64,000 nucleotides of DNA. Source: an uncultured Flavobacteriaceae bacterium (GTDB lineage: Bacteria; Bacteroidota; Bacteroidia; Flavobacteriales; Flavobacteriaceae). The stretch spans positions 362,501 through 426,500 of the forward strand of contig CANKZQ010000001.1 of the NCBI GenBank assembly GCA_947488345.1, given 5' to 3'. The notes beneath the pieces were generated by a model, which was not told the origin of the DNA, did no database searches, and worked only from the letters and a program-made list of their open reading frames with translations. The position numbers were made by a program, and so were the translations under genes. Below, one piece after another: positions 44,714 to 54,121 of this stretch. How positions within the stretch are numbered: position 1 is the first letter of the stretch; each line of letters opens with the position of its first letter.

Positions 44714-45987
44714 CCTACTAATTCGTTGATCACACTTACTAACTCTTTTGTGAGCTGTTTTCTATGGTACTGCTCTATATTTTTTGATGCAACACCTAAT
44801 TTCTTCTCTCTGAAATCAAGATACATCTTTTGTATAACTTCTTTTAAAGTTTTTGCATCATTAAAACCAACTACGATACCTGTTGCCGTTTTACGTATAA
44901 TTTCGGCTAAATCTCCATCTGACGGAGCAATAGCCAAAATAGGTCTATCGGCTTGTACATATTCAAATATTTTTCCGGTAATTATGCCTTTCGCACTAGG
45001 CACCTGATTTACAGGTAACAGCAATACTTGGGCTGATTGCTGGTGCTTGGCAACCTCATGATGCGGCACATAATCGATAAATTCACAATGATCATCGAGT
45101 AAATGACTATGAATAGCATTCTTAACTTCGCTGGCCAAAGAACCCACAAATCTCAACTGTAAATCTTCTTTAAAATCTGAGTTTTCAAGACATAACTCTT
45201 GTAATACTTCCCACAACATGATATGATTTCTGTCTGCATTCATCAATCCAATGTGTACCATTGAAAACTTGGTATCCAATCTAACCTCTTGAGTTGAATG
45301 TACAGTATCAAAACCATTGGTTATAACTTTTATATTTGAAGCGAATTTTTCAAAATTTGTTTTCATTGTTTTACCAACCACTAAAACAGTATCTGCATTC
45401 TTTAATACCTCATGTTCTAAAGCTTCGTGCTTCTTTTTTGTACTAGCTGTCATCGGTAGTTGATGAAAATAATCTATATCCGTCCATGGATCTCGAAAAT
45501 CTGCGATCCATTTGATATTTAGTTTTTCTTTTAATTGTAGTCCAATCAAGTGCAAACTATGTGGCGGGCCAGTGGTTATTATCGCATCAATATCACTATT
45601 TTTAAGATAACTACTGAGCGTTTTTACTGAAGGCTTGATCCAAAATTTACGGGCATCCGGAATAAAATAATTGGCTCGAATGTATTGCATTATTTTATCA
45701 AAAAAAGAGGGGTTCGGATTTAAAAATCCTGCGCTCGTTTTCTTGCTTTTCTTTCCAAAAAGAGATAAGAAATTATTTGGTTCCCAAATAGGTTCTGATA
45801 GCACTTCAATTCCGTCTGGTATGTCATTTTTTAAGGCATCATCATGCAGCGTATAATTTGGATCACGAACCGTATACACCACAGGTTCTATATCAAAATC
45901 ACCTAAGTATTTTACGAATTTCAACCATCGCTGTACTCCTGGTCCTCCCGCTGGCGGCCAATAATATGTGATTATCAATACTTTCAA
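44710..45987 (-). CDS. Family 4-type glycosyltransferase
   Basis: 425 aa, GT-B fold. N-terminal YYWPPAGGPGVQRWLKFVKYL, ITTGPPHSLHLIGLQLK, and the C-terminal GKIFEYVQADRPILAIAP with the E-x7-E-type site (EYVQADRP...). This N-terminus is typical of the flavobacterial surface-polysaccharide glycosyltransferases. It overlaps its neighbours by 4 nt on each side, so it is fully inside the operon. The donor and acceptor sugars are unknown. Confidence 0.88.
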   Translation of the reverse strand: MKVLIITYYWPPAGGPGVQRWLKFVKYLGDFDIEPVVYTVRDPNYTLHDDALKNDIPDGIEVLSEPIWEPNNFLSLFGKKSKKTSAGFLNPNPSFFDKIMQYIRANYFIPDARKFWIKPSVKTLSSYLKNSDIDAIITTGPPHSLHLIGLQLKEKLNIKWIADFRDPWTDIDYFHQLPMTASTKKKHEALEHEVLKNADTVLVVGKTMKTNFEKFASNIKVITNGFDTVHSTQEVRLDTKFSMVHIGLMNADRNHIMLWEVLQELCLENSDFKEDLQLRFVGSLASEVKNAIHSHLLDDHCEFIDYVPHHEVAKHQQSAQVLLLPVNQVPSAKGIITGKIFEYVQADRPILAIAPSDGDLAEIIRKTATGIVVGFNDAKTLKEVIQKMYLDFREKKLGVASKNIEQYHRKQLTKELVSVINELVG

Positions 45988-47207
45988 CTTGACAAGTCCT
46001 TGTATAGTTCTATAATTTTTAAACTTTCAGTTTCCCAGTTTTCACCTTTATTCATAACGGCATCAAAGGCATTTTCAGTCTTATGAACGAGATTTTCATA
46101 ATTATGATACGCATGAATTACTTCCTTGGCAAAATCGACCGAGCTATCGGCTTCAAAGACTAAGCCCGCATCATATTGCTCTACGATTCTTTTTAAGGGT
46201 TTACATGAACTCACTAACAATAAGCTCTTGCTCATCATAATTTGAAAGAACTTATGGGGTAAACCACAGTTGGTTTGTTCGTCCATATTATGAGGAATTA
46301 TATTCAAATTTGAGCTACTCATAATCGCCGAAACTTCAGTAAACGGTCTATATCCCACAAAAATGACATATTCCTCTACATTATTTTCTTTCACAATTCT
46401 CTTTAACTTACTTTCAACATCAAAATTACCTTTTCCAACTAAAAACAACTTTGAATGAGGGATCTCTTTTATTACCTGTGGCATGCCTTTTATTGCCGTA
46501 TCAAGACCTCTATGTGGGCCAAAACCACCAACGTATGTTATAGAAAAAATATCTTTTGTAAATAGACTTTGTGTTTTGTTTTCAATAAAGGTGTTTTGAA
46601 AAGATTTCATTTCGCAGTTCCGAACAACTATCATTTTATCTTCTTCAATTTGAAATTTAGAGATCAATCTCTCTTTCATTTCTTCAACAACACAAATAAT
46701 TTTGTCGTATTTCAAACAGTACTTTCGTTCCTTTTTAGACCAATGTTTTGGGTTCATGAACACTGCATTTTTCCATCTAATTACGGGATTTTTTTTCCAT
46801 TTAAACCATGTTCTTAACGCCTCTGGAAAATTCTCATGAAGGTCTAAAATCAATTCCCTTCGAACCTTTTTTCGAAATAAATAACAAGTACCGGCTAAGG
46901 GCAAATCATGTACATGTAGAAAATCAATTTGATATTTTTTAAAAACTGTTTTTAATCCAAAATAAAAAAAGGGGTTGATGTTAGAAAAACTCTCTAATAT
47001 ATCAAAAATTCCTTTTTTCGTTTCCGAGTAATTATTGCCAATTCTATGAATATAAACACCATTCACCTTTTCTTCTCTGCTATCATTCTTTCTTGCTGGA
47101 CAAACGACTATTACACTTTCTCCATTTTCAACTAAAGCTTCAGCTTCTTTACGAACTCTAATATCATGAGGATAGGAGCCGTCAACTACCATACAAATAA
47201 AGCTCAT
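45984..47207 (-). CDS. Glycosyltransferase, GT4/WbuB-like
   Basis: 407 aa, GT-B fold. N-terminal VVDGSYPHDIRVRKEAEAL and VHVHDLPLAGTCYLF, and a C-terminal half with ITYVGGFGPHRGLDTAIKG and a nucleotide-sugar site region (about 290-330). Like its neighbour it probably builds a cell-surface glycan. It starts 4 nt inside the truncated methyltransferase gene. The sugar is unknown. Confidence 0.88.
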   Translation of the reverse strand: MSFICMVVDGSYPHDIRVRKEAEALVENGESVIVVCPARKNDSREEKVNGVYIHRIGNNYSETKKGIFDILESFSNINPFFYFGLKTVFKKYQIDFLHVHDLPLAGTCYLFRKKVRRELILDLHENFPEALRTWFKWKKNPVIRWKNAVFMNPKHWSKKERKYCLKYDKIICVVEEMKERLISKFQIEEDKMIVVRNCEMKSFQNTFIENKTQSLFTKDIFSITYVGGFGPHRGLDTAIKGMPQVIKEIPHSKLFLVGKGNFDVESKLKRIVKENNVEEYVIFVGYRPFTEVSAIMSSSNLNIIPHNMDEQTNCGLPHKFFQIMMSKSLLLVSSCKPLKRIVEQYDAGLVFEADSSVDFAKEVIHAYHNYENLVHKTENAFDAVMNKGENWETESLKIIELYKDLSS

Positions 47208-47488
47208 AAAATCTGATTTTTAATATTGAATATTATAACTAATATAGAGACAGTCTTACAAAATATTAACTGCATCGTTCTTGCACTAGCCTTATATTTT
47301 TTTTCAATCTCAAGCCATTTGTCCAAATCTTCTCCATTGTTATTGCGCCCAGCATTTAAGTGTTGCTCCATAATTTCACTAAACGGATTGCGAACACCCA
47401 AATCTAAAATAGTCGCTGGTGCGGGTAACACATTCTGTAAAAATTCGATGGTATGTCCGTATCTCTTTTTAGGAAGCTGATTATACAT
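47204..47488 (-). pseudogene. Truncated SAM-methyltransferase remnant
   Basis: 94 aa. The first 38 or so residues (MYNQLPKKRYGHTIEFLQ... to ILDLGVRNPFSEIMEQH) are the motif I part of a class I SAM-dependent methyltransferase as found in flavobacterial polysaccharide loci, and GEDLD follows as in the intact family. The rest of the roughly 200-residue enzyme is missing: the sequence goes into a different hydrophobic tail (ILVIIFNIKNQIL). The junction still overlaps both neighbours (8 nt with YfhO, 4 nt with the glycosyltransferase), so the operon remains coupled. It is probably a deletion remnant. Confidence 0.6.
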
Positions 47489-49907
47489 GCTGTTTTCTTT
47501 TTTCCATAAAAAACCATCCTAACGGGAGTAGGAGTAATAATCCATAAGAAATTAAGGTAATTTTATTACCTTTTTTGATAACTGTTGGTTCAAATTTAAA
47601 TACAACTTCATGTGCTCCAGCAGGTATTTTCATTGCGCGCAATACATAGTTCGCTCTAACATGTGGTATTAAATTACCATCAACATAAGCATTCCAGCCG
47701 TGCTCATAGTACATTTCAGAAAATACTGCCAATTGTTCTGAGTTCGCACTCGTTTTGTATGCAACTTCGTTTGCTTTATAACTGGTCAAGGCAATCGTTG
47801 CGGTCGTATCTTTTTGTGCCGATAAATTTCCAAGTTCAACTTGAAAGTTTATGTGCACTACTGCCATTTTCTTCGTATTCAAACTATCTAAGGCGATCAT
47901 CTCTTCATCTGCAGAGTTGACATATTTAATTCCTTCTACAAACCACGCATTACCGTTCGCTTCTGTATTCAATTGTAATCCCATTTTACCTTGTTCTCCA
48001 GGGAACATGATATATTTGGTATTCAGCATATTTAACACCTCCATATTATTCTTTGCTATTTGGTAATCAAATAGTTCTTCATAGCGTCGTGGTTTCGCTG
48101 CGTGATAACCACCTATAGAATTATGAAAATAGGAGGTATTTCCATCTTGCATAGGATTCACGCTAAAATTAGCTACTCGATAATGCGACTTATCTTTTAA
48201 TATTTCGGTATCCGCTTGCGACGGTTGAAAAGAAGCCTTTTGCTGACGTGCCGACACAAAATTGTCTGTATTTACATAACGTCGATCTACAGAAACTAAA
48301 TCGAAAACTATGAGTACTGCAAAAGCAATTGTTACAACTGTTGCATTTATTTTCCCCTTTAGATATGTCCATAAAACACCTCCAGAAAGTACTATTAATA
48401 TCAATGCGCGTAAACTATCTGCAAAGAAAATTGATTTTCTATCTGCTATAATCGCTTCACTAAAACCGGGTAAATTCTTTTCCAATCCTGCATCTCTAAA
48501 ACTTTCAAAGTCAAACAAGCTGGTTCCGAATAAGGTAAATAGCAAGGCCAGTCCGCCTACTCCCATCAAACTATACTTCACATATTTTAACTTCTCTTCT
48601 TTTGCCTTTGTATTGTTTAAAAATTGATGTAATCCTACAATTGCCAACAACGGAATGGTTAATTCAGCAATGACCTGGATAGAAGAAACCGCACGAAATT
48701 TATTATACAAGGGTACATAGTCGATGAAAAAATTAGTCACCAAAGAAAAATGTCGTCCCCAACTTAAAACAAAAGAAAAAATCGTGGCAGCTAATAACCA
48801 TTTCTTTAGTTTTCCTTTCACCACAAACAAGCCTAGCACGAAGAGAAAAATCAATACAGCACCAATATACGCTGGCGCTTCTACGATTATTTGTTCTCCC
48901 CAATATGTAGGAGCCCCTTCTGCAAAACCTTTGGCCTGAGTTCTACCTAGTTTCTTCCTTAAAAACTTATAGGTTTCAGAGTCCTTTCCAATATTTTCAC
49001 CACTTCCCCCACCATAAAAGCGCGGAATCATAACATTAAACGTCTCAGGAATCTCTATACTATATTGCGTAATATACTCTTTAGATAAACCAGAAGGAAT
49101 TTCCTCTTTTGGTGTACCGTTTGGGGTAATCGTTAATTCGCTTTTACTTCGTGTACTCTCATTGGCGTACTCTTTCGTCGCCAATAAACTTGTAGCATTG
49201 ACCCCAACACCTATGATCACTGCTGCAAAAAGAATCGCAACACTCTTTATAAAATGTGGTAATTCTTTTTCCTTCCACGCATCAACTAAATACACAATAC
49301 CTAAAATCAACACAGACCAGAGCAAATAATAGGTCATTTGAGGGTGATTTGCAGAAACTTCAAAGGCCATCGCTAATGCTGTTAAGATAAAACCTCCAAA
49401 ATAATTGCGTTTAAATACTGAGAGAATTCCGGCTAAAACCATGGGCATATACGCGATGGCATGTGCTTTTGCATTATGACCTGGAATAAAAATAATAATT
49501 AAATACGTCGAAAACCCGAAGGACAATGCCCCTAATATGGCTAATTTCCATTCTACTTTCAACACCGATAAGAGTATAAAAAAACTTAAAAAATATAAGA
49601 ATAGATAATCCGCCGGTCTCGGTAAAAAGCGCAAAAAACTATCTACTTTCTTGATATAATTATGAGGATAATAGGCACTAACTTGATAGGCAGGCATACC
49701 TCCAAATGTTCTATTTGTCCAATAAGGTTCTTCGTCAAAAGCCTCTCGATGTTCAACAATTTCTTTTGAAGATCCTTTAAACTGATTGATATCACTTTGG
49801 GAAAGCTGTTTTCCTTCTAATACCGGAGAAAAATAGGCCAAGGAAACGATTGTAAATGTTAAAACTGCTATAATGTATGGAAGAATCTTCTTACCTATCT
49901 CTATCAT
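47481..49907 (-). CDS. YfhO-family membrane protein
   Basis: 808 aa, at least a dozen TM helices in the N-terminal two-thirds and a soluble domain in the C-terminal third. YfhO-like sequence is clear (N-terminal TIVSLAYFSPVLEGKQLSQSDINQF and the segment NPMQDGNTSYFHNSIGGYHAAK). Bacillus YfhO is linked to glycosylation of lipoteichoic acid; in Bacteroidota these large proteins sit in polysaccharide loci and resemble GT-C glycosyltransferases. It follows DUF4834 by 14 nt and overlaps the remnant downstream. Confidence 0.85.
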   Translation of the reverse strand: MIEIGKKILPYIIAVLTFTIVSLAYFSPVLEGKQLSQSDINQFKGSSKEIVEHREAFDEEPYWTNRTFGGMPAYQVSAYYPHNYIKKVDSFLRFLPRPADYLFLYFLSFFILLSVLKVEWKLAILGALSFGFSTYLIIIFIPGHNAKAHAIAYMPMVLAGILSVFKRNYFGGFILTALAMAFEVSANHPQMTYYLLWSVLILGIVYLVDAWKEKELPHFIKSVAILFAAVIIGVGVNATSLLATKEYANESTRSKSELTITPNGTPKEEIPSGLSKEYITQYSIEIPETFNVMIPRFYGGGSGENIGKDSETYKFLRKKLGRTQAKGFAEGAPTYWGEQIIVEAPAYIGAVLIFLFVLGLFVVKGKLKKWLLAATIFSFVLSWGRHFSLVTNFFIDYVPLYNKFRAVSSIQVIAELTIPLLAIVGLHQFLNNTKAKEEKLKYVKYSLMGVGGLALLFTLFGTSLFDFESFRDAGLEKNLPGFSEAIIADRKSIFFADSLRALILIVLSGGVLWTYLKGKINATVVTIAFAVLIVFDLVSVDRRYVNTDNFVSARQQKASFQPSQADTEILKDKSHYRVANFSVNPMQDGNTSYFHNSIGGYHAAKPRRYEELFDYQIAKNNMEVLNMLNTKYIMFPGEQGKMGLQLNTEANGNAWFVEGIKYVNSADEEMIALDSLNTKKMAVVHINFQVELGNLSAQKDTTATIALTSYKANEVAYKTSANSEQLAVFSEMYYEHGWNAYVDGNLIPHVRANYVLRAMKIPAGAHEVVFKFEPTVIKKGNKITLISYGLLLLLPLGWFFMEKRKQHV

Positions 49908-49921
49908 TTTCTAAAATTAAA

Positions 49922-50188
49922 TTAATCAACATCCTCATAATCAACATATTCCCCTACATCATTATTGGCTTTACTCGTTGAAGAAGGTTTTTTATCTATA
50001 ACTGTTTCACCGACCTTTGTTTTAGGTTGATAATGCCCTTGTTGTTCTTGGAATTTTCGTTCCATTTTCCCCATAAATTTTTTCATGAGTAACGGGAACG
50101 CCAGACGCATAATGAATTTAAATGCGTAATAAACTACTAAAATTACAAGTATTGTTCTTAGAAAGCCCACTATATCCGCTTGTTGCAT
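49922..50188 (-). CDS. DUF4834-type small membrane protein
   Basis: 88 aa. One N-terminal TM helix (about 7-33, FLRTILVILVVYYAFKFIMRL) and a charged, low-complexity tail ending in GEYVDYEDVD. It is first gene of the polysaccharide operon; the acidic C-terminal tag is typical of this Bacteroidota family. Function unknown. Confidence 0.75.
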   Translation of the reverse strand: MQQADIVGFLRTILVILVVYYAFKFIMRLAFPLLMKKFMGKMERKFQEQQGHYQPKTKVGETVIDKKPSSTSKANNDVGEYVDYEDVD

Positions 50189-50206
50189 AAAATTAAAATA
50201 TTAATT

Positions 50207-50214
50207 CAAAAGTA
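50207..50214 (-). promoter_or_regulatory. -7 box of the polysaccharide operon
   Basis: Minus-strand TACTTTTG, 18 bases before the DUF4834-type ATG. No clear -33 box. It should drive the run from DUF4834 to the small acidic protein. Confidence 0.45.
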
Positions 50215-50282
50215 ACAATTTGCAGGCAACTAAAACGTTTGAATATAATAAAATCTTTAATTTGTATATTCGAAAATTATTT

Positions 50283-51449
50283 ATGAAGAATTTTTTATTG
50301 CTTTTGCTTTTCTTAGTAGTATTTCAAACTGCTAACGCTCAATATACCGAAGTTATTAATTCTCGGCGACCTGGTTTTACTGATAGCCCCTTTAGTGTTG
50401 GTACAGATGTACTACAATTTGAAAGTGGGTTGTTTTATCAAAAAATCAAAGACAACACCAACAATTTAAACGTGTCCTCCATTGGTACAGATGTTATGGT
50501 GCGCTACGGTAAATTTTTAGAAAAATTAGAAATCAATCTAAATCTCGCCTTTCAGCACGATAATATAAAATTTGATGACCCTTTATTAGACAACCTTTCA
50601 CGTACAGGTTTAAGTCAATTAACTGTTGGTGGTAAGTATTTGGTGTATATGCCAAAATATAAAGACAAAAGCAAAGAGATTCACAGCTGGAAGAAGAAAA
50701 TGGCCTATGATTGGAAACGTCTTATACCGTCTGTTGCGGTTTATGCGGGAGCCAATATTCCAATAACAAAAAACTACGTACGAGGAAATGCTCCTGGTTT
50801 TCTCGATGGTAAGTTTAGCCCTCGATTTGCCATTTATACTCAAAATGACTTTTCTGATCGCTTCGTGTTTTTGATGAATCTGGTGATGGATAAAATTGGA
50901 TCGGGTCAAAAAGAGAATTCATATATCCTTACAGGTACCTACTCAATCAATGATAGAATATCGATCTTTGGCGAACATCAAGGTATATTTAAAGATGAGA
51001 GCATTCCCAATGACTTTCAGTTCGGTATCGGTACGGCTTATTTGATGGCCAAGGACAAGCAAGTTGATTTTTCTTTAAGACGTATTAGTGATCGTGATGG
51101 ATCGGCATTTTTAGTAAGTGCAGGTTTTGCTTGGCGTATCGACAAACATCAAGATAAATTTAAATTATTAGGATCTGATGGTAAGGTCGCAAAAGATGAT
51201 GACAAAAAAGGGTTCTTCAAAAGGCTTTTTGGTAAAAAAGATAAAAATGAAAAACTCCGTAAAGTCAAAAAAGTAAAAGCTAAAAAGAGAAAGATTAAGA
51301 AAATTGCACCTCCTAAAACGAGTAAAGCCGAAAAAAGAAGGCAGAAAGCAGAATTGAAAAAATTAAAAAAAGAGCAAAAAGATAGTAAGAAAAAGAAAAA
51401 GAAGGAGAAGAACAACTATGAACCACCCAAAAAAGATACTGATACATGA
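50283..51449 (+). CDS. Outer-membrane transporter-like barrel with lysine-rich tail
   Basis: 388 aa from the ATG at 50283, chosen over TTG 50220 because the signal peptide starts there (MKNFLLLLLFL... ending NAQ). The body (about 25-300) looks like the phenol-degradation-pathway (MetA-like) outer-membrane barrel family: SRRPGFTDSPFSVGTDVLQFESGL. Residues about 305-388 are extremely lysine-rich (stretches such as KKVKAKKRKIKKI and KKKKKKEKN) and have no barrel pattern. Transported substrate is unknown. Stop codon overlaps the next gene by 4 nt. Confidence 0.75.
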   Translation: MKNFLLLLLFLVVFQTANAQYTEVINSRRPGFTDSPFSVGTDVLQFESGLFYQKIKDNTNNLNVSSIGTDVMVRYGKFLEKLEINLNLAFQHDNIKFDDPLLDNLSRTGLSQLTVGGKYLVYMPKYKDKSKEIHSWKKKMAYDWKRLIPSVAVYAGANIPITKNYVRGNAPGFLDGKFSPRFAIYTQNDFSDRFVFLMNLVMDKIGSGQKENSYILTGTYSINDRISIFGEHQGIFKDESIPNDFQFGIGTAYLMAKDKQVDFSLRRISDRDGSAFLVSAGFAWRIDKHQDKFKLLGSDGKVAKDDDKKGFFKRLFGKKDKNEKLRKVKKVKAKKRKIKKIAPPKTSKAEKRRQKAELKKLKKEQKDSKKKKKKEKNNYEPPKKDTDT

Positions 51450-52564
51450 TAAGTATTAAGGAAATTTCGACAAAAAAAGAATTAAAACAGTTTGTAAAAT
51501 TTCCGTTTAAACTATATAAAAACAATCCTAATTGGGTACCTCCTATTATCAAGGAAGAAATGGGGGTATTCGATAAAGAGAAAAATCCTGCATTCGAAAC
51601 AGCTGACGCTCATTTTTTCTTAGCTTATAAAAACAGTACCATCGTTGGGAGAATTGCTGCGATTGTTAACCATACAGAAATCACAGAACAACAGATAAAA
51701 AAAATGCGTTTTGGTTGGTTTGATGTTATTGACGATATCGATGTAACGGAAGCTCTATTAAAAAAAGTTGCGGAAATAGGTGTGCAGAACAACTTAGAAT
51801 TTATTGAAGGGCCCGTTGGCTTTTCTAATTTAGACAAAGTAGGTGTTTTAATTGAAGGCTTTGACCATTTAGGTACTATGATTACCTGGTATAATCATCC
51901 GTATTATAAAGAACATCTAGAAAAACTTGGTTTTGTAAAAGAAAAAGAACATCTAGAATGGCGTATGCCTTTTAAGAATATAAAACTTGAACATTTTGCG
52001 AAGGCACAAGATTTGATAAAAAGGAGATATCAATTAAAAGCATTGAATTTTAGAACAACGAAAGAGGTGATGAAATATGCTGATAATATGTTCGACTTAT
52101 TTAATGATTCATACGCAAAGCTTTCTACATTTACCCCGATTACCAACAGACAACGAGAATATTTTAAAAAGAAATACATCAGTTTTATAAACCCAGAGTA
52201 TATTAAATATGTCGCCGATAAGGATGACAATTTAGTTGCTTTTGCTGTGACGATGCCCTCATTTTCTAAAGCCTTGCAAAAAGCGAACGGCTCACTTTTC
52301 CCGTTCGGTATTTTTCATTTATTAAAAGCTAAAAAGAAAAGTAAGGACGTTATATTTTACCTCATTGGAGTGCATCCTGATTATCAAAACAAAGGTGTTC
52401 ACGCCATTTTATTTAATGAATGTTATCTTACGTTCGATAAATTAGGTATGGAAAACTGTATTCGAACTCCCGAATTAGAAGATAACACTGCAATTCAACA
52501 AATTTGGAAGCGATTTGACCCAACACTTTGCAAAAGAAGAAGAACCTATCGTAAAGAATTATAA
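51446..52564 (+). CDS. GNAT-fold-containing conserved protein
   Basis: 372 aa. The N-terminal VKFPFKLYKNNPNWVPPIIKEE and the AYKNSTIVGRIAAIVN strand-turn look like GNAT family members, and a second GNAT-like end (YLIGVHPDYQNKGVHAILFNECYLTF) carries a possible acetyl-CoA loop. The family is conserved in Bacteroidota without a known substrate. It overlaps its upstream gene by 4 nt and shares one base with rsmE, so the three genes are one unit. Confidence 0.75.
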   Translation: MISIKEISTKKELKQFVKFPFKLYKNNPNWVPPIIKEEMGVFDKEKNPAFETADAHFFLAYKNSTIVGRIAAIVNHTEITEQQIKKMRFGWFDVIDDIDVTEALLKKVAEIGVQNNLEFIEGPVGFSNLDKVGVLIEGFDHLGTMITWYNHPYYKEHLEKLGFVKEKEHLEWRMPFKNIKLEHFAKAQDLIKRRYQLKALNFRTTKEVMKYADNMFDLFNDSYAKLSTFTPITNRQREYFKKKYISFINPEYIKYVADKDDNLVAFAVTMPSFSKALQKANGSLFPFGIFHLLKAKKKSKDVIFYLIGVHPDYQNKGVHAILFNECYLTFDKLGMENCIRTPELEDNTAIQQIWKRFDPTLCKRRRTYRKEL

Positions 52565-53271
52565 TGCAGCTTTTTTACAATTTAAATATTACGGCAACGG
52601 AGCAACAATTCACTTTCGATAAAATTGAAAGCAAGCATATTGTAAAAGTATTACGCAAAAAAGAAGGTGACACTCTTTATATAACGAATGGTAAGGGCCT
52701 GCTATTTAACGCCCAGATCACAATTGCCAATGAAAAGAAATGTATTGTTAGTATTAGCAACATTGTAGAGAAACCTAAAGTGCGATCGTACAAATTGCAT
52801 ATCGCTATTGCACCTACAAAAAATAATGATCGATTCGAATGGTTTTTAGAAAAGGCGACTGAAATAGGAATTGATGAAATAACACCCATTATATGTGATC
52901 GTTCGGAAAGGAAAGTTTTAAAGATAGAGCGAATGCAAAAAATTATAGAGGCTGCGAGTAAGCAATCTTTAACATATCATTTTCCAAAACTTCATACCCC
53001 TTCGACCTTCAAAGATTTTGTGAGCAACCAAAAGGCTAAACATCTTTTTATTGCACATTGTGAAGATCAGGCAAAACAATCATTACAATCTCAGTTGGAT
53101 CAAGCCTCAGATATTGCGATCTTAATCGGACCAGAAGGTGATTTTTCATTATCGGAAATTAAAATGGCGTTACTTCAAGGCTATACTCCTATTCACTTAG
53201 GCGAAAGTAGATTGCGCACGGAAACAGCTGGTATTGTTGCTACGCATACTGTAGCACTTCTTAATGCATAA
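52564..53271 (+). CDS. rsmE: 16S rRNA (uracil1498-N3)-methyltransferase
   Basis: 235 aa SPOUT-family enzyme. The knot motifs LIGPEGDFSLSEI and LGESRLRTETAGI are intact near the C-terminus, and the EWFLEKATEIGIDEI segment supports RsmE. It methylates N3 of U1498 in 16S rRNA at the decoding centre. It shares a base with its upstream gene. A strong terminator follows. Confidence 0.95.
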   Translation: MQLFYNLNITATEQQFTFDKIESKHIVKVLRKKEGDTLYITNGKGLLFNAQITIANEKKCIVSISNIVEKPKVRSYKLHIAIAPTKNNDRFEWFLEKATEIGIDEITPIICDRSERKVLKIERMQKIIEAASKQSLTYHFPKLHTPSTFKDFVSNQKAKHLFIAHCEDQAKQSLQSQLDQASDIAILIGPEGDFSLSEIKMALLQGYTPIHLGESRLRTETAGIVATHTVALLNA

Positions 53272-53296
53272 AAAAAGCTGCCTATGGCAGCTTTTT
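53272..53296. terminator. Bidirectional terminator between rsmE and yceI
   Basis: Perfect 11-bp stem AAAAAGCTGCC/GGCAGCTTTTT with a 3-nt loop. Both strands end in T-runs, so it fits the two convergent genes. Confidence 0.9.
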
Positions 53297-53316
53297 AAAT
53301 AAGTATGAATATCTTA

Positions 53317-53973
53317 TTACATTGTAGCTTTCGTAGCTTTTACCGTAAATGACAACTCAATATTATCATTTATCAATTTATCTTTCAAGTCTTCGAAGAA
53401 CTTACCTGAGTTGTATTTAATATCCCATTCCGTTCTATCAATTGTAAACGTTTCACTAGTCAACGAAATAGCATCTCCATCAACGCTTAACATTGCTGGA
53501 AATTCAATATTCTTTTTGATGCCTTTCATTGTCAAATTACCTTTAACCATGGTCTTGCCATCTTTCTCTTCAACACCGGTAATCGCAAACGCACTGAAGC
53601 CATTCTTTTCTACATCAAAGAAATCAGCACTTTTTAAATGACCTACTAATTTTCCATTATATTCTTCATTTTCGATATCTAAACAAACGATAGAGTTCAT
53701 ATCGATAATAAAATTACCTCCCGTTAATTTTCCTCCATCAAGGGCTAGCGATCCTTCAGAAACACTAATTGTTCCGTTATGAGATTTTGTTGGAGCAGAA
53801 CCTTTCCAAGCAATAGTGCTTGCACTAGCGTCAGCTGTATATGAAGCAGCTCCAGATACGTTAGCAACTTCTTCAGCCTCGTTGGCCTCTGTTTCATTTT
53901 TAGCCTTTTTACAGGACACAACCGCCAGGCCTATAAACAACACCGTGGCAACTTTCATTATTTGATTTTTCAT
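53317..53973 (-). CDS. YceI-family lipoprotein
   Basis: 218 aa. Lipobox VVSC at about residue 21. The YceI/lipocalin-like barrel starts near 45 (YTADASASTIAWKGSAPTKSHNGTI) and ends with SFTVKATKA. YceI proteins bind amphiphiles such as polyisoprenoids in the periplasm. The variant here is anchored by lipid. The N-terminal linker is acidic. Promoter -7 box lies just upstream. Confidence 0.9.
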   Translation of the reverse strand: MKNQIMKVATVLFIGLAVVSCKKAKNETEANEAEEVANVSGAASYTADASASTIAWKGSAPTKSHNGTISVSEGSLALDGGKLTGGNFIIDMNSIVCLDIENEEYNGKLVGHLKSADFFDVEKNGFSAFAITGVEEKDGKTMVKGNLTMKGIKKNIEFPAMLSVDGDAISLTSETFTIDRTEWDIKYNSGKFFEDLKDKLINDNIELSFTVKATKATM

Positions 53974-53999
53974 TTATTGTAATTTAAAGTTTAAGTGCA

Positions 54000-54007
54000 C
54001 AAATTTA
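54000..54007 (-). promoter_or_regulatory. -7 box of the YceI gene
   Basis: Minus-strand TAAATTTG, 26 bases before the ATG. No matching -33 TTTG at the right spacing. Confidence 0.4.
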
Positions 54008-54069
54008 CAAAATAGCCCAAAAGTGCCACTATTAATTTTATGTTAATTTTAAATATGGGATCACAAACG

Positions 54070-54100
54070 TTGCCTTGTTACGTATAAAAATTTATATTTG
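54070..54100 (+). promoter_or_regulatory. Promoter of the DUF4159 gene
   Basis: TTG (54070-54072), 20 bases, then TATATTTG (54093-54100): both boxes fit. It lies across the TTG at 54098 that a longer frame would need as a start, so GTG 54122 is the likely start, 21 bases after the -7 box. Confidence 0.65.
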
Positions 54101-54121
54101 GTTATTATAACAAATACAACC

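Noticed and set aside
50220-50282. TTG start for the barrel transporter
   Set aside because: The signal peptide begins at ATG 50283, and the added residues are not like an n-region.
51149-51552. Minus-strand phenylalanine-rich frames
   Set aside because: They are the antisense of the A-rich, lysine-coding tail on the plus strand.
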